Shown: piece by piece, positions 32,187 through 44,896 of the stretch
Layout of the letters: every line of letters begins with the position of its first letter
Numbering within the stretch: the first letter of the stretch is position 1
Assembly (NCBI GenBank): GCA_007026445.1
Contig: VDMD01000016.1
Span: 496,001-560,000 of the forward strand
Direction of reading: 5' to 3'
From: Schizophyllum amplum
Taxonomy: Eukaryota > Basidiomycota > Agaricomycetes > Agaricales > Schizophyllaceae
DNA length: 64,000 nt
The notes under the pieces: generated by a model
Databases searched by the model: none
Seen by the model: only the letters and a program-made list of their open reading frames with translations
Told to the model about the DNA's origin: nothing
Program-made: the position numbers and the translations under genes

Positions 32187-35100
32187 ATGGATCACAAAGA
32201 CATAGGCGCCCCAAAGCCACGTAGGCCTCTCCCAACGCCAGGCGCACCACCGCCAGCCCAGCGCCCCAATACTCCCGTGACAGCCGCGCCGCCATCATCG
32301 GGCGTCGCACCAGGCTCGTTCTACGGCAAGACACCGACTGCAGCTCCTCCCCCCCTTCCATCGCGCCCTAAGAACGTTGGATCGAGCACCACGGTGTACG
32401 CGCCGCCCGCGAACTCCCCACCGCCGGCGTACAATAGCACGCCACCGTTCCGCGAGCCGGAACTGGTGCAAGATGATAGCGATATACCTGCGCTGGAGGT
32501 GCCGCAGGACACATGGCAAATAGAGCCGGGCCCGAATCCCTGGGAGACTCAATGGAACGACAACAATGGCGGCTGGGACAGTAACACGAACTGGGGCGGT
32601 AACGCACACATCTATGAGAACGAGGTCAAGCCGGTGTCCATTGTACCCGCCAGCAATCGTGACTATGATGAGGAGAGCGAGTGGTGGAACCGCGAGAAGA
32701 TGCGCCAAGGATCGCACCCTGGGCCAGGCATGCTACCACCGCTTGTAGCGGACGAGCTGCACTACGGGGAGCACACGCTGTTCAGCGTCATCGCAAATCT
32801 CCCACCTTCCGCCGCGCCAGAGCCCGCGGAGAGCACATCCTCCAGTCCCCCACGCCGCACATCCCCAGCTCCGCCCTCGATCACGGTCTCGTCGGCGGAC
32901 GAGGTGCGCATGGCTGTCCCCCACCCCAACGCGTACTACTGCCCTCGCGAGAACGGCTGGGTTATCCTCTCGTGGAAGAACTCCAGTGTGGCGCCTCCCC
33001 TCGCGCGCTCCTTCAAGTCCGACTATCCACTACCCAGGCAAGACTATCGCCGTAGCACGACCGACTGCGTCGGGGACAAGAAGGACGTGTTCGAACCGCT
33101 CAACACGACGCACCATTTCCATCGGTACCAGAACGCCATCGATTCGCGCAAGCTGACACCGCCGCTCCTGCGCGACTGGTGGGAACGCGATGCAGAAAGG
33201 CAACGCAAACGCGATGGCGCAGTCTTACCGGACGACTTTGACCCGAAGAAGCTCACAGCGGGCGACATCGACGGCACTGAGGATGGCGACGACGGCCGGC
33301 TGTTCGATTTATACATCTGCTGTCAGTGTCAGCTGTATATTGTGGCCAGCAACACCATACCGGGCGTGATACCACGTGATGTTTGGGACGAATTCATCAA
33401 GGAAAAGACGTCCAATCCGCCCCCTGGCTTCACTGCGAGGCAATCCGCACATCAAGCCATCGAGACAATCCTACTGTTCGTACTTTGTCTCCTCGTCGCG
33501 GAGTCGGTCGCTTATATATTCCGTAGAGCTATAGAAAACCACATATACAAGGGCAAGCACAAGCCCCTCCGGACAGACGGTTCCGCGTTTCAGAAGAAAC
33601 TTGGCTATGGTCCTGTCGTGTACGCCCTATCTTTTCGCATGAGATTTGCTATTGACAACGTAATTTAGCAAGGAGTTATTCACTCTTATGGGGTTCACCC
33701 AGGCGGAGTCCAAGTCAGAAGTGCAGCTACGGCCCCCGGAGATCGATCCCAGCGTCCCCCAGGGAAAGATCAATCGACAGCGCTTGCTGCGCGCTTGGGT
33801 GGAGATCAGCGCATGGTTGTGCAACTTCAGGAAATTATATCGTGCGTTATTTTTCCATGCGAAGGGAATAGGGCCACTGACGGTGAATTTAGCTGACGCC
33901 TTGGATAACAAGAAGAATTATTCGATCCATGTCCAGCTCGAAGGCGCTCGGGAAATGTACCAGACAGCCATCGGAGCGCACGTTGATCAAAGTACGCATT
34001 CCCTATAATGATCAAGCTAGCTGCTAACCTCTTTCAGTACCTCGAGGCCTTTTGAGCCAAAAGATGGTCCAGGCGCAGGGCATGTTGGAAGCCGATGTGT
34101 GGCCATCACTAGGCTTGACACCGTCGACGTACTCACCAGGTATGTGCGCCATATATACCCCCATCTTTTTAGCTCATAAGTGCGCCAGATCTTTTGGCCT
34201 TCGGCTACCTTGCCCAATGTCGCTGCGACCCGGCGAACACCATGAAATATTTCACCTACTTTTCTTCCATCCAGCAGCTCATGGCTTCCCTCGGCGAATC
34301 CGTACCGCCCAAGCTTTCCGAGCTCGCCATCATTGAAGCCTCCCGCAACAGATTTACCAAGACCGACTTTGAGTTAGCGTGCCACAACCTTGGATTCGGC
34401 GCGGACGGGTTCTTGGGATTGGAGTACGACGACGACATCGACGACGAATTCGTCGCGAATGCGTTCCGCGAGCGCGTCAAGGAGGCCGTACGGGACGCGG
34501 CGGGCGGCGCGCAGAAGCTGCGGGACGCGAAGGAGGCGTTCAGGATGGTCGCGGAGGCCCGGGGGAGCGTAACGCTGCACCGCCTTTGGGAGGAGAGCAA
34601 GTCGATGATGACGGCAGAGAAGGCGTACATGTCACTGGAGATCCCGGCGGATACGGAGGACGAGATGGTGATCACAGTGTTCAATATGCGGGTGGGTGGC
34701 ATGTCTGTGGCGCTGGATGAGGTAGCTGACTGGTGGGCGATGTAGCTGGAGGAGCGACCGCATGAGATTGACAGGATGCGGGAAGCCATGCAGATTATTG
34801 CGGAGGTGCGCGATAGCGAGCGGTTACGGCAGTTCGCTCTTACGGGTCGTGATCGTGAGTGTTGTCCGTGCAATATGTGGGCGCTGTCTGATTTCTGCGT
34901 GCAGCGGGCTACGTCCGTGCTCCCATTCGACCAGATCTTCCGAGAGGACTCAACCAGCTCAGCAATACCTGCTACCTTAACTCGTTGCTTCAGGTGCGTC
35001 TTCATGCACACTTTGCACGGATGAAAGCGTCCTTACAACTTTGCTCGTTAGTACTTCTACACTATCAAGGACTTGCGAGAAGCCGTCCGTCCCATGTTCC

Positions 35101-37041
35101 AGGCCGATGCAAAGATTCTCAAGGACGACAAGATGTCGGACGACGAGCTTAAGAAGCATCGCGTGGGCGGCAGGTTGGTCACCCGTCGCGAGATCGTGCG
35201 TTCTAGGAAGTGTAAGTTGGCCACCCAACAGCATCTTCTGAAGCGGCTCTCATTCCACTCTTAGTTATCAGCCAACTTGCGTCCTTGTTCCACCAATTGG
35301 AACACGATAATGATCCGTCGATCACCCCTACCATCGAGTTGGCGAAGCTGGCCCTGGTCACGTCGAAGGATGAGGAAGAAGACGAGGTCGAGCGCGGGGG
35401 TACGGCATCGTCAAACGACACCGATGCTACGCTTGTCGACGATGTTACCTCTCCCGGGGTACGGCATTCAAGTCCAGTTGACGGTATGCGCAGTCCAGGA
35501 GGCACCGTGCTGGGAAAACGACCCCGGAAGCTAGTTCGCGGCTCAACAGCCACCGCGATGGACGAGGATACGCCAGTTCGGGAAGAGGACGGCTATGTTA
35601 TGGTCCCCTCGCCACCCACCTCTCCACGTCATGCCCGTAAGACGTCCGCGACGCTGGAAGCGAAGGATAAGGACGGCGATGTCAGTATGCGGACTGCAAC
35701 ACCTCAAGTGGAGACGAAACCAGCGGCGTTCGAAGCTGTAGCGCCGAGGGACGATGAGATGATGTTCGGTACGAGGATTCAATTTTTGGCCACGATATAT
35801 CGTCTGATGATGATACAAGGTCGTCAACACGATGTTGCGGAGTGCATGGACAACTGCATGTTCCAAATCGAGACGGCGTTGTTGCGCTTCGATGGCTCAA
35901 ACGGGCCAGAGTCATCACAGGACATCGACAAGACGAGCGTGGTCAAACGGTAAGGCAGAATCTCTCATTTTTATTTGCCACAATATCTGACCGCTTCTTC
36001 AGTCTATTCTACGGCAAACTGCGACAACGCATTGTTGCCTCGCCCGGCAGCGATCCGGCGGCCTCACGGAGCTCCATACACGAGAAGGAAGACTTGTTCT
36101 CGCACCTACCGGTTAATGTTACGGAGGATGGCACCGACATCTACGACGGTCTGAGCGGTTACTTCTACGACACTGTGGAGTTCGAGGGCAAGAAGAGTCG
36201 GATGGAGGTCGAGCTCGTGGACATGCCCCCATTATTGCAGGTGCAATTGCAGGTAAGCAGGGTTTTCGCCTTGAAAGGTCATGAGCTGACGGAACTGCCA
36301 GCGCGTGCAATTTAACCGTGAGACGCTCCAGCCATTCAAGAACCAGGCGTATGTCAAGTTCGGCGAGACGGTGTACATGGACCGTTATCTGGATAGCAGC
36401 GACCCGCAGAAGAAGATGAGGTCGAGGGCTATCCAGCACGACCTTACAGCTTGTCGTGATCGCTTGCGTCTTCTCCAACAGGGCAAGGTTTGTATAATCG
36501 CGTTTCCGTCGAATGCAAGCTCACCATTCCACAGGGCGGAATGCCGTATCACGCCTCGCTAGGCTCCACTGTCAACTTCTTGTCTCGTCAACAAGGCATT
36601 GAGCTTCCCGAAGCCGATACCGAGTTCATGGGCGCGCTCCAAGCAGAGCAGGGATACGTTCAGCTTGAGATGGAGAGCCTGCAGAAGCAAATAGTCGCTA
36701 TGAAGACGGAGCTCGAGTCGATCTGGGCGGAAGACAAGGAAGCTGCCTATGAGCTGACGAGCGTCTTTATCCACCGCGGCACTAGCCCGTCGTGGGGGCA
36801 CTACTTCTTCTACTCCCGGAATCTACCCGCGCATCCGGAGCAATGGTTCAAGTACAACGACTCGGACGTGACGGTTGTGGACAGGAGTGAGGTATTTGCG
36901 GACACGACGGGAGATACGGCAAATCCATATCTGGTGTGTTCTGGCTTACGCGGTGCCGCTTGGCTTTACTGACCTCTTTCGTAGCTTGTCTTCGCCCGGA
37001 AGGGCTGCGAGGTTGTCGACACCGTCAAGCGCGCAGTATGA
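32187..37041 (+). CDS. ubiquitin-specific protease, Ubp2-like (~1,400 aa)
   Basis: A large cysteine deubiquitinase (USP/C19) on about a dozen exons. The N-terminal ~300 residues are Pro/Ser-rich and disordered. A Cys-containing segment (LYICCQCQLYIV) and helical regions follow. The catalytic domain starts at the Cys box GLNQLSNTCYLNSLLQ (Cys codon at 34970-34972), continues with RQHDVAECMDNCMFQIE, a Ser/Thr-rich insertion before it, and ends with the His box HRGTSPSWGHYFFYSRN, the Asn/Asp box WFKYNDSDVTVVD and LVFARKGCEVVDTV. The insertion between the two halves resembles yeast Ubp2, which edits K63 chains together with Rsp5. The start is set at ATG 32187; a 52-base intron candidate ends just before it, so the first exon of the mRNA is probably non-coding. 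No frameshift seen. Confidence 0.85.
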
Positions 37042-37408
37042 TCCAGCTGGCAAGACCGACACAACTGAAGATATCTCTGACTACTTATATGGGACTGATC
37101 ATCACGCGCATTGTACTTTATTCAACATGTTTGCAGACCTGTAGTACACCTATTTAACCTCTCCCTCGTTTCGCGAAGCAGGCAGTCACCACGAATAATG
37201 CTGGGCCCCGAACTTGCTCGCCGCCAGTTGGCTCGGCCTTTCAGGTATGTTGTGCGGGAGCTCGAGATCTTCAAGTTATTGCTGAGCTCTGCTCGCCTTG
37301 ATCATGGCTTGTTGCCCGCGATGGGGCCGCCAGGTTGTCAGCACTGACGCCTGCATATGTGGCATCCCTGTGTTTGCCACAGATCCTTCTCAGACTGCAA
37401 GTACGTGA

Positions 37409-38627
37409 TCACTTTCTCCTCGGAGTGCCGCCATTTCGCACGCGTCGTGTCGGGCGATTGGCAGTGGCGTCAGGTGCCGGCGAGGTTTCAAGCAGCTCGG
37501 CAAACACGGATATCGCCTGCTCTGCGCAGGAGTCTTCCATCTCTAGAGTGGTACAAACATCGTCTATGATGTGGAAGATGTTGACGGTCAGGGATTGAGC
37601 TCGCTCATTGTCGGAGACGTTGTGCCATTTGCGTAGCTATTGTCAAGTTCAGTCAGGAAGCCCTCGCTTGTATAGGTTCGTGCTTACAGTACGCCGCGCA
37701 GCAGCGCCTCCGATGGTGACAGGGTCTCGCATGGGAGGGAAAGTACCTATGTCGGCGTCGAAACACCTCTCCATCAGGAGGAAACGCGCATTCCATTCTG
37801 GTATTTCGCGGAACTGTGCAAGCTACGAGGATCACTAAGTTATAGCAAGTAATGAGCTGGCATATACTTACCACCTTTCTACCTTCAGGCGAACGATGAC
37901 GCGCCACTCCTGCCCTGAAGATCTGCCAATAGCGCTCGTCCCTGTCTGCGAGGAAGGTCCTGTGCGATGCATCCTCGTCAACGCGTAGAGTGCGAAACCA
38001 GCCTGTCAGCCGGTCGTGCATCCCATTCTGGCGCCGAGGGTCGCACGCGAGTAAGAAGTGCGATTTAGACCATTCGTAGTCCCAAGTATCCTTCTCCAGC
38101 ACGAAGTGATAATCGACCCAGTACTGGCCTACCATGTCCAAAAGCCGCAGCGTCCATTGCTTGAGGTCTCTGCGCATGTCTTCGGGGAGCTTGAGCACCG
38201 CATTGGCGATCCTTTCGAAGGTGCACCAGTTCTGACTGAGCACGAGGACCTCGCGGGGGCGATCAGGGTCGACGGGTCCCTCTATATGGTCTTTGAGGTT
38301 CTTGAAGGCCGGCTGGAAAAGAAAACGTTGCCACTCCAGATAGGCGGCGATGTCCTTTCCATACCGACGAAGGTCGTACTTCGCCGCTTCGGTGATGGTT
38401 TTGCCTTGATGAATAGGGATTTCTTTGAAGTCCTGCGGCGAACGGATTTGGAGAGACATGGAGGAGGATGTCGACGGAACAGGACTCGACGATGAGCGCA
38501 TAGTACGAACCTCCTTGCCTTTATAGTAGCTGATCATGACGGCGCTCAGACCGTTGGGTATGGCCATAATCTGATGGCGCCCGGCCCCATTAGCGCGGCT
38601 CCGAAGAAGGGTCCAGGTCACGTTCAT
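37409..38627 (-). CDS. unrecognised protein, family member A
   Basis: Not recognised, but clearly paralogous to the gene at 39417-40508. The core (38460-37880) has YGKDIAAYLEWQRFLFQPAF, VLVLSQNWCTFERIANAVLK, RLLDMVGQYWVDYH and DASHRTFLADRDERYWQIF. A second exon gives ARFLLMERCFDADIG and PVTIGGALLRGV. A third exon has NVSDNERAQSLTVNIFHII, then EMEDSCAEQAISVF, and ends TRRVRNGGTPRRK with the stop at 37409-37411. The start may be the ATG near 38627 or a later Met such as MSLQIRSPQDF. No signal peptide or membrane helix in the core. The Trp/Tyr-rich segments and shared exon plan suggest a folded domain of unknown role. Confidence 0.62.
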
Positions 38628-38729
38628 CTTCCTTTGTTCTGGCTGGATAAGCAGTCACACAAGTATTGCTGTTCAATTTACGGGAACCGGATCCTGAGGA
38701 ATTGGTTCATTTCATGCTCGGCTGAATGT

Positions 38730-39097
38730 TTAGATTGCTATAGGACTCACATAGTACACCGGGCCAGAACGGGACATGAAGGTTGAGCTGAAGAATCCAA
38801 GTCCATGAAAACGCATCATCTCGGACCGATCCCCGGGCACGTGCAAAATCGTAGGTTGAACGGAACCAATGACCATCATCTTCGAGTTGAACTTCCGATC
38901 TGAACTCCAGGGTGTACAAGAATATGCAGCAGATAGGTGCAAGCCAGGTGCAAGCCATAGGCATATAAATGGTATGTGGAATTAACCTCGCTCCATCTGG
39001 CACCTTCCCAAGCTTGGGTACCGGCGTACATCGAAATCGCCCAGTTGATTGAACAGAGACTGTATGCCCAGGCCAGCTTCTTGAACGCTCTGCTCAT
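38730..39097 (-). CDS. possible small hypothetical gene
   Basis: Between the two paralogues a short minus-strand stretch begins MSRAFKKLAWAYSLCSINWA and, after a possible intron near 38990, could continue into another open segment. Composition is protein-like, but no domain, confirmed splice or paralogue supports it. It may be a leftover of a third family member or non-coding. Confidence 0.2.
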
Positions 39098-39416
39098 TCT
39101 CCGCTACGCACGATAGAAGGACAGATCTGCTGGCTAGCTGAGCTACCGCTGCAATCATCGCAGACTCGGACGTGCGAGACGATGCACAGCTTCAGTCGAT
39201 CTTCTGCTCTTGCCCAGTTTCCCGCTGCGCGTCCTGCGGATGCGAAGCCTGGACCAGTTGACGTGTTCGATTTTCAGACCTTGCCTTCAGATTACGCACC
39301 CTCATCAGCTTCATGCTGGACGCGGCATATGTGTGTTGTAAGTGCGTGGTACGTGCCTCACGATCCTTTCGCCTGTTCAACCGCTGATATAATAGTTTCT
39401 ACCTGTGATGTGGATT

Positions 39417-40508
39417 CTACATTGGGTGCCTTTCGATGAATATGCATATCGCCTGCTCGGCACACGAGTCTGCCATCTTCAAATTCCCGAGGACGTAGTC
39501 GATCATAACGAAGACGCTGTCGACCATGTATTTGGCGTTTTCCCCGTTATCAGCAACATAGAAGACGTCCATCTGATTGAGAGGTGAGACCCAGTTTGTC
39601 GCAATAGCTGAATGCTCACGTTACGATGCGCCAAAGCGCCTCCGAGCGTGATGGGATCCAGGATATGCGAATAATCGTCTATCTCCAGGTCGAAGCACCT
39701 CGTCAATACAGTGAAGCGCGCCTCCCAGCAAGTCATATCGCGGAAGTATTGTGTGGGCTACAAAGGATGTAAGTAACAAGTCCCTAGTGCGCAAACGTTG
39801 GTGCGCCCACCAGCTTCTCGCCGCCCGCCGAGACACTACGCGCTAGCCCGGTGGTGAAGATCCTCCAATAGCGCTCGCCATGGGCGCCGCCCTTCTTCAG
39901 AAAGGCATTGTGCAGCTGATCCTCGTCCAGGTATGCCGCAGAAAACCAATTTTCCACTGTCCAAGCCAGCCAATCGTCAGGGGTAGCGTACGGCGAGCTA
40001 CCGACATCCCTAGGCTGACGCTTCTCCAGTCCGCGATAGTAGTTGGCCCAGTACTTCCCCAGTAGGACGACCAGCCGCAGGTTGCACTCCTTCAGGTGCG
40101 TTCGTAGGACTCCCGGAAGCTTGAACTCCCGTCGCGCGATATCTTCGAAGGTTTCCCAATCCTGCGAGTCGACGAGGACGTGACGCGCCCATATAGGGTC
40201 GATGGTCGTGATGTGCTCTTCTAATTTTCGGAACATTGGTAGAAAGCGATAGCGTTGCCACTCCTTATATATGGCAACCTCTTTCCCGAAGCGCTGTAGA
40301 TCAGCTTCGACTGCAGCTTCACCCCTCGGCGTGGTGACAGCTCGGAAGGGGAACTTGCGAAAATGATCTGGAGGAAGAGGTTGAGCGTAGCGCCCCATTC
40401 GGTGCGGATGATAACGACGAGAAGGAGGATGCGAGACAAAGATCTATGGAGTTTATATACCTGAAGTTTGGGACCGCGGTCTTGCGTTGGGACCTTCACA
40501 AATGACAT
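39417..40508 (-). CDS. unrecognised protein, family member B
   Basis: Paralogue of the 37409 gene. The core MGRYAQPLPPDHFRKFPF is followed by FGKEVAIYKEWQRYRFLPMF, VLVDSQDWETFEDIARREFK, RLVVLLGKYWANYY and DEDQLHNAFLKKGGAHGERY WRIF. Exon 2 has ARFTVLTRCFDLEID and PITLGGALAHRN. Exon 3 has MVDSVFVMIDYVLGNLK and MADSCAEQAICIF before the stop at 39417-39419. The start is uncertain: either an upstream mini-exon (MSFVKVPTQDRGPKLQ at 40508, donor GTATAT) or the Met of MGRYAQ at 40398. The gene is divergent from the BipA/TypA gene with about 270 bases between starts, so they may share a promoter region. Confidence 0.62.
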
Positions 40509-40781
40509 GCTGGCAAAGACGGGCTCCAGCATCGCTGTTTGTCAAATAGTGCTGTGCGATCGTCCCTTCACTTCATTACTCCATGAAGGCAAGTATCCAA
40601 TTGCGGCGAAGCGGGAACCAGAGCGAACTGCTCAAAACCTCGAGACACGTTGAGCTCAAGTTGAACTTACTGTAACGCCGGCCAATGCCGAGAAGAGTCG
40701 GAAGACCGGCCCGCGTGCGTGTCGCTGGCAAAACTTCGAGCAGCTTTGGAATAAGCGCCTGTAGTCTTGTCGTCCGCTGTG

Positions 40782-42951
40782 ATGCTGCCATGGGTCGCCG
40801 CTTGTCGTCGCGCTGCTCTTAGACCTGTCCTTGACTCTCCTTGTGCTCTGAGAACGACATTGGTCAATGTCGCACGAACGCGGAGAACGTACGCGACCGC
40901 AGCTCCCCCGCTAGAGAATATCCGCAACATTGCTATCATTGCTCACGGTGCGCTTACTCCTTGTCTCATAAGAGAGGCTCATTGACGCATATAACAGTCG
41001 ATCATGGGAAGACAACACTCGTTGACCAGCTTCTGCGATGCGGAACGACATGGGAGCAGGCAGATGCGGGGACGGACCGTGTCATGGACTCAAACACTCT
41101 GGAGCGCGAGCGCGGTATCACAATCCTTTCCAAGACCACCTCTATAACCTATGTGAGCGAGAAGACAAAGACACCGACTCTCGTCAACATCGTGGACACC
41201 CCGGGACACGCGGACTTTGGCGGTGAAGTCGAGCGTATCATGAGCATGGTAGACGGCGTCGTACTACTCGTGGACGCTACAGAAGGCCCTATGACGCAGA
41301 CGCGGTTTGTACTGGACAAGGCTATCAAACGGGGAATCAAGTACGTGCCTTGTACATCCCTCTGTCAGCCTCGCTAATGCGCTTGCAGGGTCGCGGTTGT
41401 GCTGAACAAGGCTGACCGACCGTCTTCTCGTCCGGACCAAGTGGAAGCAGACCTTTTCGACCTCTTCGCTACTCTCGAAGCCTCGGACGAGCAGATCGAA
41501 TACCCGGTGTTATACTCGTCGGCCAAGGAAGGCTGGGTCGCGAGCTCGTACCCCGTCGAGGACAAGAAGCCCATGTCGGTTTTACTGGAGACCATCGTCG
41601 ACCACCTCCCTGCGCCCACCCACCTCGACCGCTCAGGCCCCTTCTCGATGCTCATCGTCCAAATTGAGGCAGACTCGTACGTCGGCAACATGTTCCTCGG
41701 GCGCGTGCAGTCCGGCACGGTCAGCGTCGGCGATACTCTCTGGGCGCTTGACAGCGAGACGGGGAAGAAGGTCGGCGAGGGCAAGGTGAAGAAGATGATG
41801 GCGAGCATGGGCGGACTTGCGAAGGTAGAACGCGACCAGGCAGCCGCTGGCGAGATCGTAAGCATTGCTGGGATTAAGGGCGGTGCGGTCAACGTCACTC
41901 TCGTTCATCCGGAAGGGTGGGGTGAGGCCGGACCCAAGGCTATAGAGGTGCATTCACTGTTTTTATGCCTCTACCCGGTACTGACGTATTGTAGACGACT
42001 CCCATCGACCCGCCTACTATCTCGACGATCATCTACCCCAACGACGGTCCTTTGGCAGGTCAAGATGGCTCAAAGCTCACGTCTCAGGTCATCAAGGAGC
42101 GGATATACAAGGAGGCCGAGACCAACGTCGCCCTCAAAGTCCTCCCTGGCCCGACTTCCGAGTCCATTGAGCTACGCGGACGTGGAGTACTGCATCTCGG
42201 CATTCTCTTCGAGACCCTGCGCCGCGAAGGCTACGAGTTCCTCATCGGCCCGCCCAAGCCTGTCCTCCTTCCCGACCCCGAGAACAAGGGCGGCTGGCTC
42301 GAGCCCGTCGAGCGCTGCGAGGTCGTCATGCGTGACGAGAACGCCGGCACCGTCATCCAGCAGCTCACCATGCGCAAGGGCGAGATGATCTCCTACCACT
42401 CCGGGTCCGAGGCCGGCCTTTCCGACGGCTGGGTCAAGGTCGTCATCGACATCCCCGCGCGCAGTCTCATCGGGTACATGGCGGGCGAGTTCAAGAACGA
42501 TGTCCGCGGCGAGGGCACGCTCAACCACACGTTCCTCAAGTACGCGCCGCACTTTGGTCCCTTCCCGACGGCGCGGAACGGCTCTCTGATCTCGATGGCG
42601 GCGGGCGAGTCGAGCGGCTACGCGATGCAGCCGCTGCAGGCGCGCGGGGTGCTCTTCATCCAGCCGCAGACGCAGGTGTACCCGGGCATGGTCATCGGCG
42701 AGTGCAACCGCGCCGGGAGCGACCTTTACCTCAACCCGTGCATCAAGAAGCAGCTAACGAACATTCGGGCGGCGGGCGCGGACGACAAGATCGTGCTCAG
42801 CGCGCCGCGGACTTTGGGTCTTGAGGAGTATGTCGCGTACATGGACGAGGACGAGATGGTGGAGGCTACGCCGCTCAGCGTGCGCTTGCGGAAGAGGGTA
42901 CTCGACCCCAAGAAGCGCGAGCGTATGAAGAACAGCAAGGGTATCTACTAG
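40782..42951 (+). CDS. BipA/TypA-family translational GTPase, probably mitochondrial
   Basis: About 670 aa on four exons. An Arg-rich N-terminus without acidic residues ([20 protein letters not shown]) fits a mitochondrial targeting peptide. GTPase motifs: G1 AHVDHGKTT (completed across the first intron), G2 region ERERGITI, G3 [14 protein letters not shown]4 NKAD, G5 SSAKEGW. Then come an EF-Tu-like domain 2 ([19 protein letters not shown]), an EF-G III/V-like part ([20 protein letters not shown]) and the BipA-specific C-terminal domain ([49 protein letters not shown]). Bacterial BipA acts in 50S subunit assembly; a mitoribosome role is inferred. Intact in every exon. Confidence 0.9.
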
Positions 42952-43525
42952 AGGCTGCACTGGGTGGAACAATGGCTATACTATATACATTGCTACTTGT
43001 AGGGTACTTACACCACTAATTCGACTGAACCCCGCCTCTAATTCTTGTTTGACTCTTTGAGAGAGTACACGGAGACCGGGCACGAGAAAATTCACAATGG
43101 CACTGAGCAAGACAATGCTCCACATACAATGGGACCCTATCAACGAGGCGAACCCGTACGATCCAGATGAGATGCAATCGAATGGTACATAGCATAAGTT
43201 ACATAACAAGACGAACATTTACTCTAAATCGCAACGTGCGCAGCGCAGAAGGCTCGACGTATTACGGGTCTATCATACAGGGTCGACATCGCGGCGCAGA
43301 TCGTGTAAAGCAACCTGATACTGGTAGTGTGCGATAGTAGTAGACACGATGATGCTCGTTCTACATATAAAGGAGAGAAAGAGATATTAGTGTCCTACAA
43401 TGACCCTCGGTAAATTCGAGTAGCCAGTATGTCCTTCTTCTCGTTCTTCGTGATTGAGCGTAGCTCGGCGGGGCGTGCATGCCTTGCTACCTGCTGCGGT
43501 CTGATTCGGTGGAGCGCGCGCGCGC
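42952..43525. other. convergent 3' intergenic region, nothing recognised
   Basis: About 570 bases between the stops of the BipA/TypA gene and the epimerase gene. It should hold both 3' ends. No gene, RNA or repeat could be supported. Confidence 0.4.
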
Positions 43526-44854
43526 TCACTCCGCGTCGGCGTACCCGTTCGGGTTCTTGCTCTGCCAGTTCCAGAGGTCGCGGCACATGGCCTCGAGCGA
43601 CTGCGGCGCCTTGAAGCCCAGCTCCTTCTCCGCAAGCGCGGGGTCCGCCGTCAGATCGGGCACGTCGCCGCGCCGCCGTCCAATGACCTCCGTCTTGTAG
43701 TCGAAGCCGGTGGCCTTGCGCATAGCCTCGACCATCTGGAGCACGCTCATGCCGCGACCCTTGCCGAGGTTGTACGTCTTGTAGCGGAGGTCGCAGTCGG
43801 GCGGGAAGGTCGTGGCGCCCTCAGAGAGGGCGTCGAGCGCGAGTTGATGGCCGGAGGCAAGATCGACGACATGGATGTAATCGCGAACGCAGGTGCCATC
43901 AGGGGTGGGGTAGTCGTCACCGAATACCTGGAGGGTAGGTGGGAGACGACCGACGGCCATCTGGGCGAGGATGGGAAGCAGGTTGAGTGGCTTGCCGACC
44001 GGGTCTTCACCGATCAAGCCAGATGGGTGCGCACCACCAGGGCTAAGAACAAGTAATTAGTTAGCGGATGGAAGCTTAAACATGGATGCGCACTTGAAGT
44101 AGCGCAGTGACAGCGCTTGCCAGCGTTTCGGGTCTGACGCGCACACATCCTTGATGATGTTCTCGCACACGATCTTGGTGTTGCCGTAGGGACTGAGGGC
44201 CTGCATACGCGTGGTCTCGGGAATTGGGATGTCGGGCGGGATACCATAGACGGTGGCGGAGGACGAGTAGACGATGCGGGTGCAGTCAAACTCATCCATG
44301 AGGCGCATGAGAGTGATGGTGCCCGCGACGTTGTTGTGGTAGTACGTGAGCGGGATCTCAGTCGACTCGCCGACTGCCTTCCATGCCTAAGGAGACGCGT
44401 GAGCGGATGGACATGGGCGAGGGTTCATGGTCACGAACCGCGATGTGGATGGCGCCCCAGATGCCTCCCTTGCCATACTTCTCAAAGACCTTGCGCACTG
44501 CTGGCTCGTCCGTGAGATCGCAGTTGTAAAAGTCGATCTTTGTAGAGTCGATGTCTTGTGCACTTGCGTGCGGGGGCAGCTCGTCGCGCGCAATCTTCTC
44601 GAGGCGCTTGTACGCTTCGGGGTGGGAGTTGTGGTAGTTGTCGATGGAGATGACCTTGTAGCGGCGGGTCTTTTGGAGCACATACGCTACGTGCGATCCT
44701 TAGAGGGGTGAGGACTAGCAGCAAGGGGGTGTCGGACGGCGCTCACCAATATAACCCGCGGCGCCGGTAACAATAACGTTCTGCAAAAGGCGGTCAACGA
44801 CGTTGCTAGCGACGGCGAGGAGGAGGGGCGCACCTTGAGCGGGGTAGCAGCCAT
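43526..44854 (-). CDS. UDP-glucose 4-epimerase (GalE/Gal10 epimerase domain)
   Basis: Interconverts UDP-glucose and UDP-galactose in the Leloir pathway. Short first exon MAATPLK, then [12 protein letters not shown] (NAD-binding GxxGxxG split by an intron, resuming [20 protein letters not shown]). [20 protein letters not shown] and [19 protein letters not shown] follow. Catalytic SSSATVYG and YGNTK (Tyr-x-x-x-Lys) are present, then [39 protein letters not shown] and a C-terminus ending NPNGYADAE. Length near 380 aa, so epimerase only, without the mutarotase domain fused in budding-yeast Gal10. Intact; four or more short introns. A strong TATA box lies 35 bases upstream of the start. Confidence 0.93.
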
Positions 44855-44888
44855 TTGTTCTGTGTCGCGGCCCGAATGCATGTCGCCG

Positions 44889-44896
44889 TTTTATAT
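44889..44896 (-). promoter_or_regulatory. TATA box of the epimerase gene
   Basis: On the minus strand the sequence reads CATATAAAACGG about 35-40 bases before the ATG. This implies a very short 5' untranslated region. The position is read directly; use as a promoter is inferred. Confidence 0.5.
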
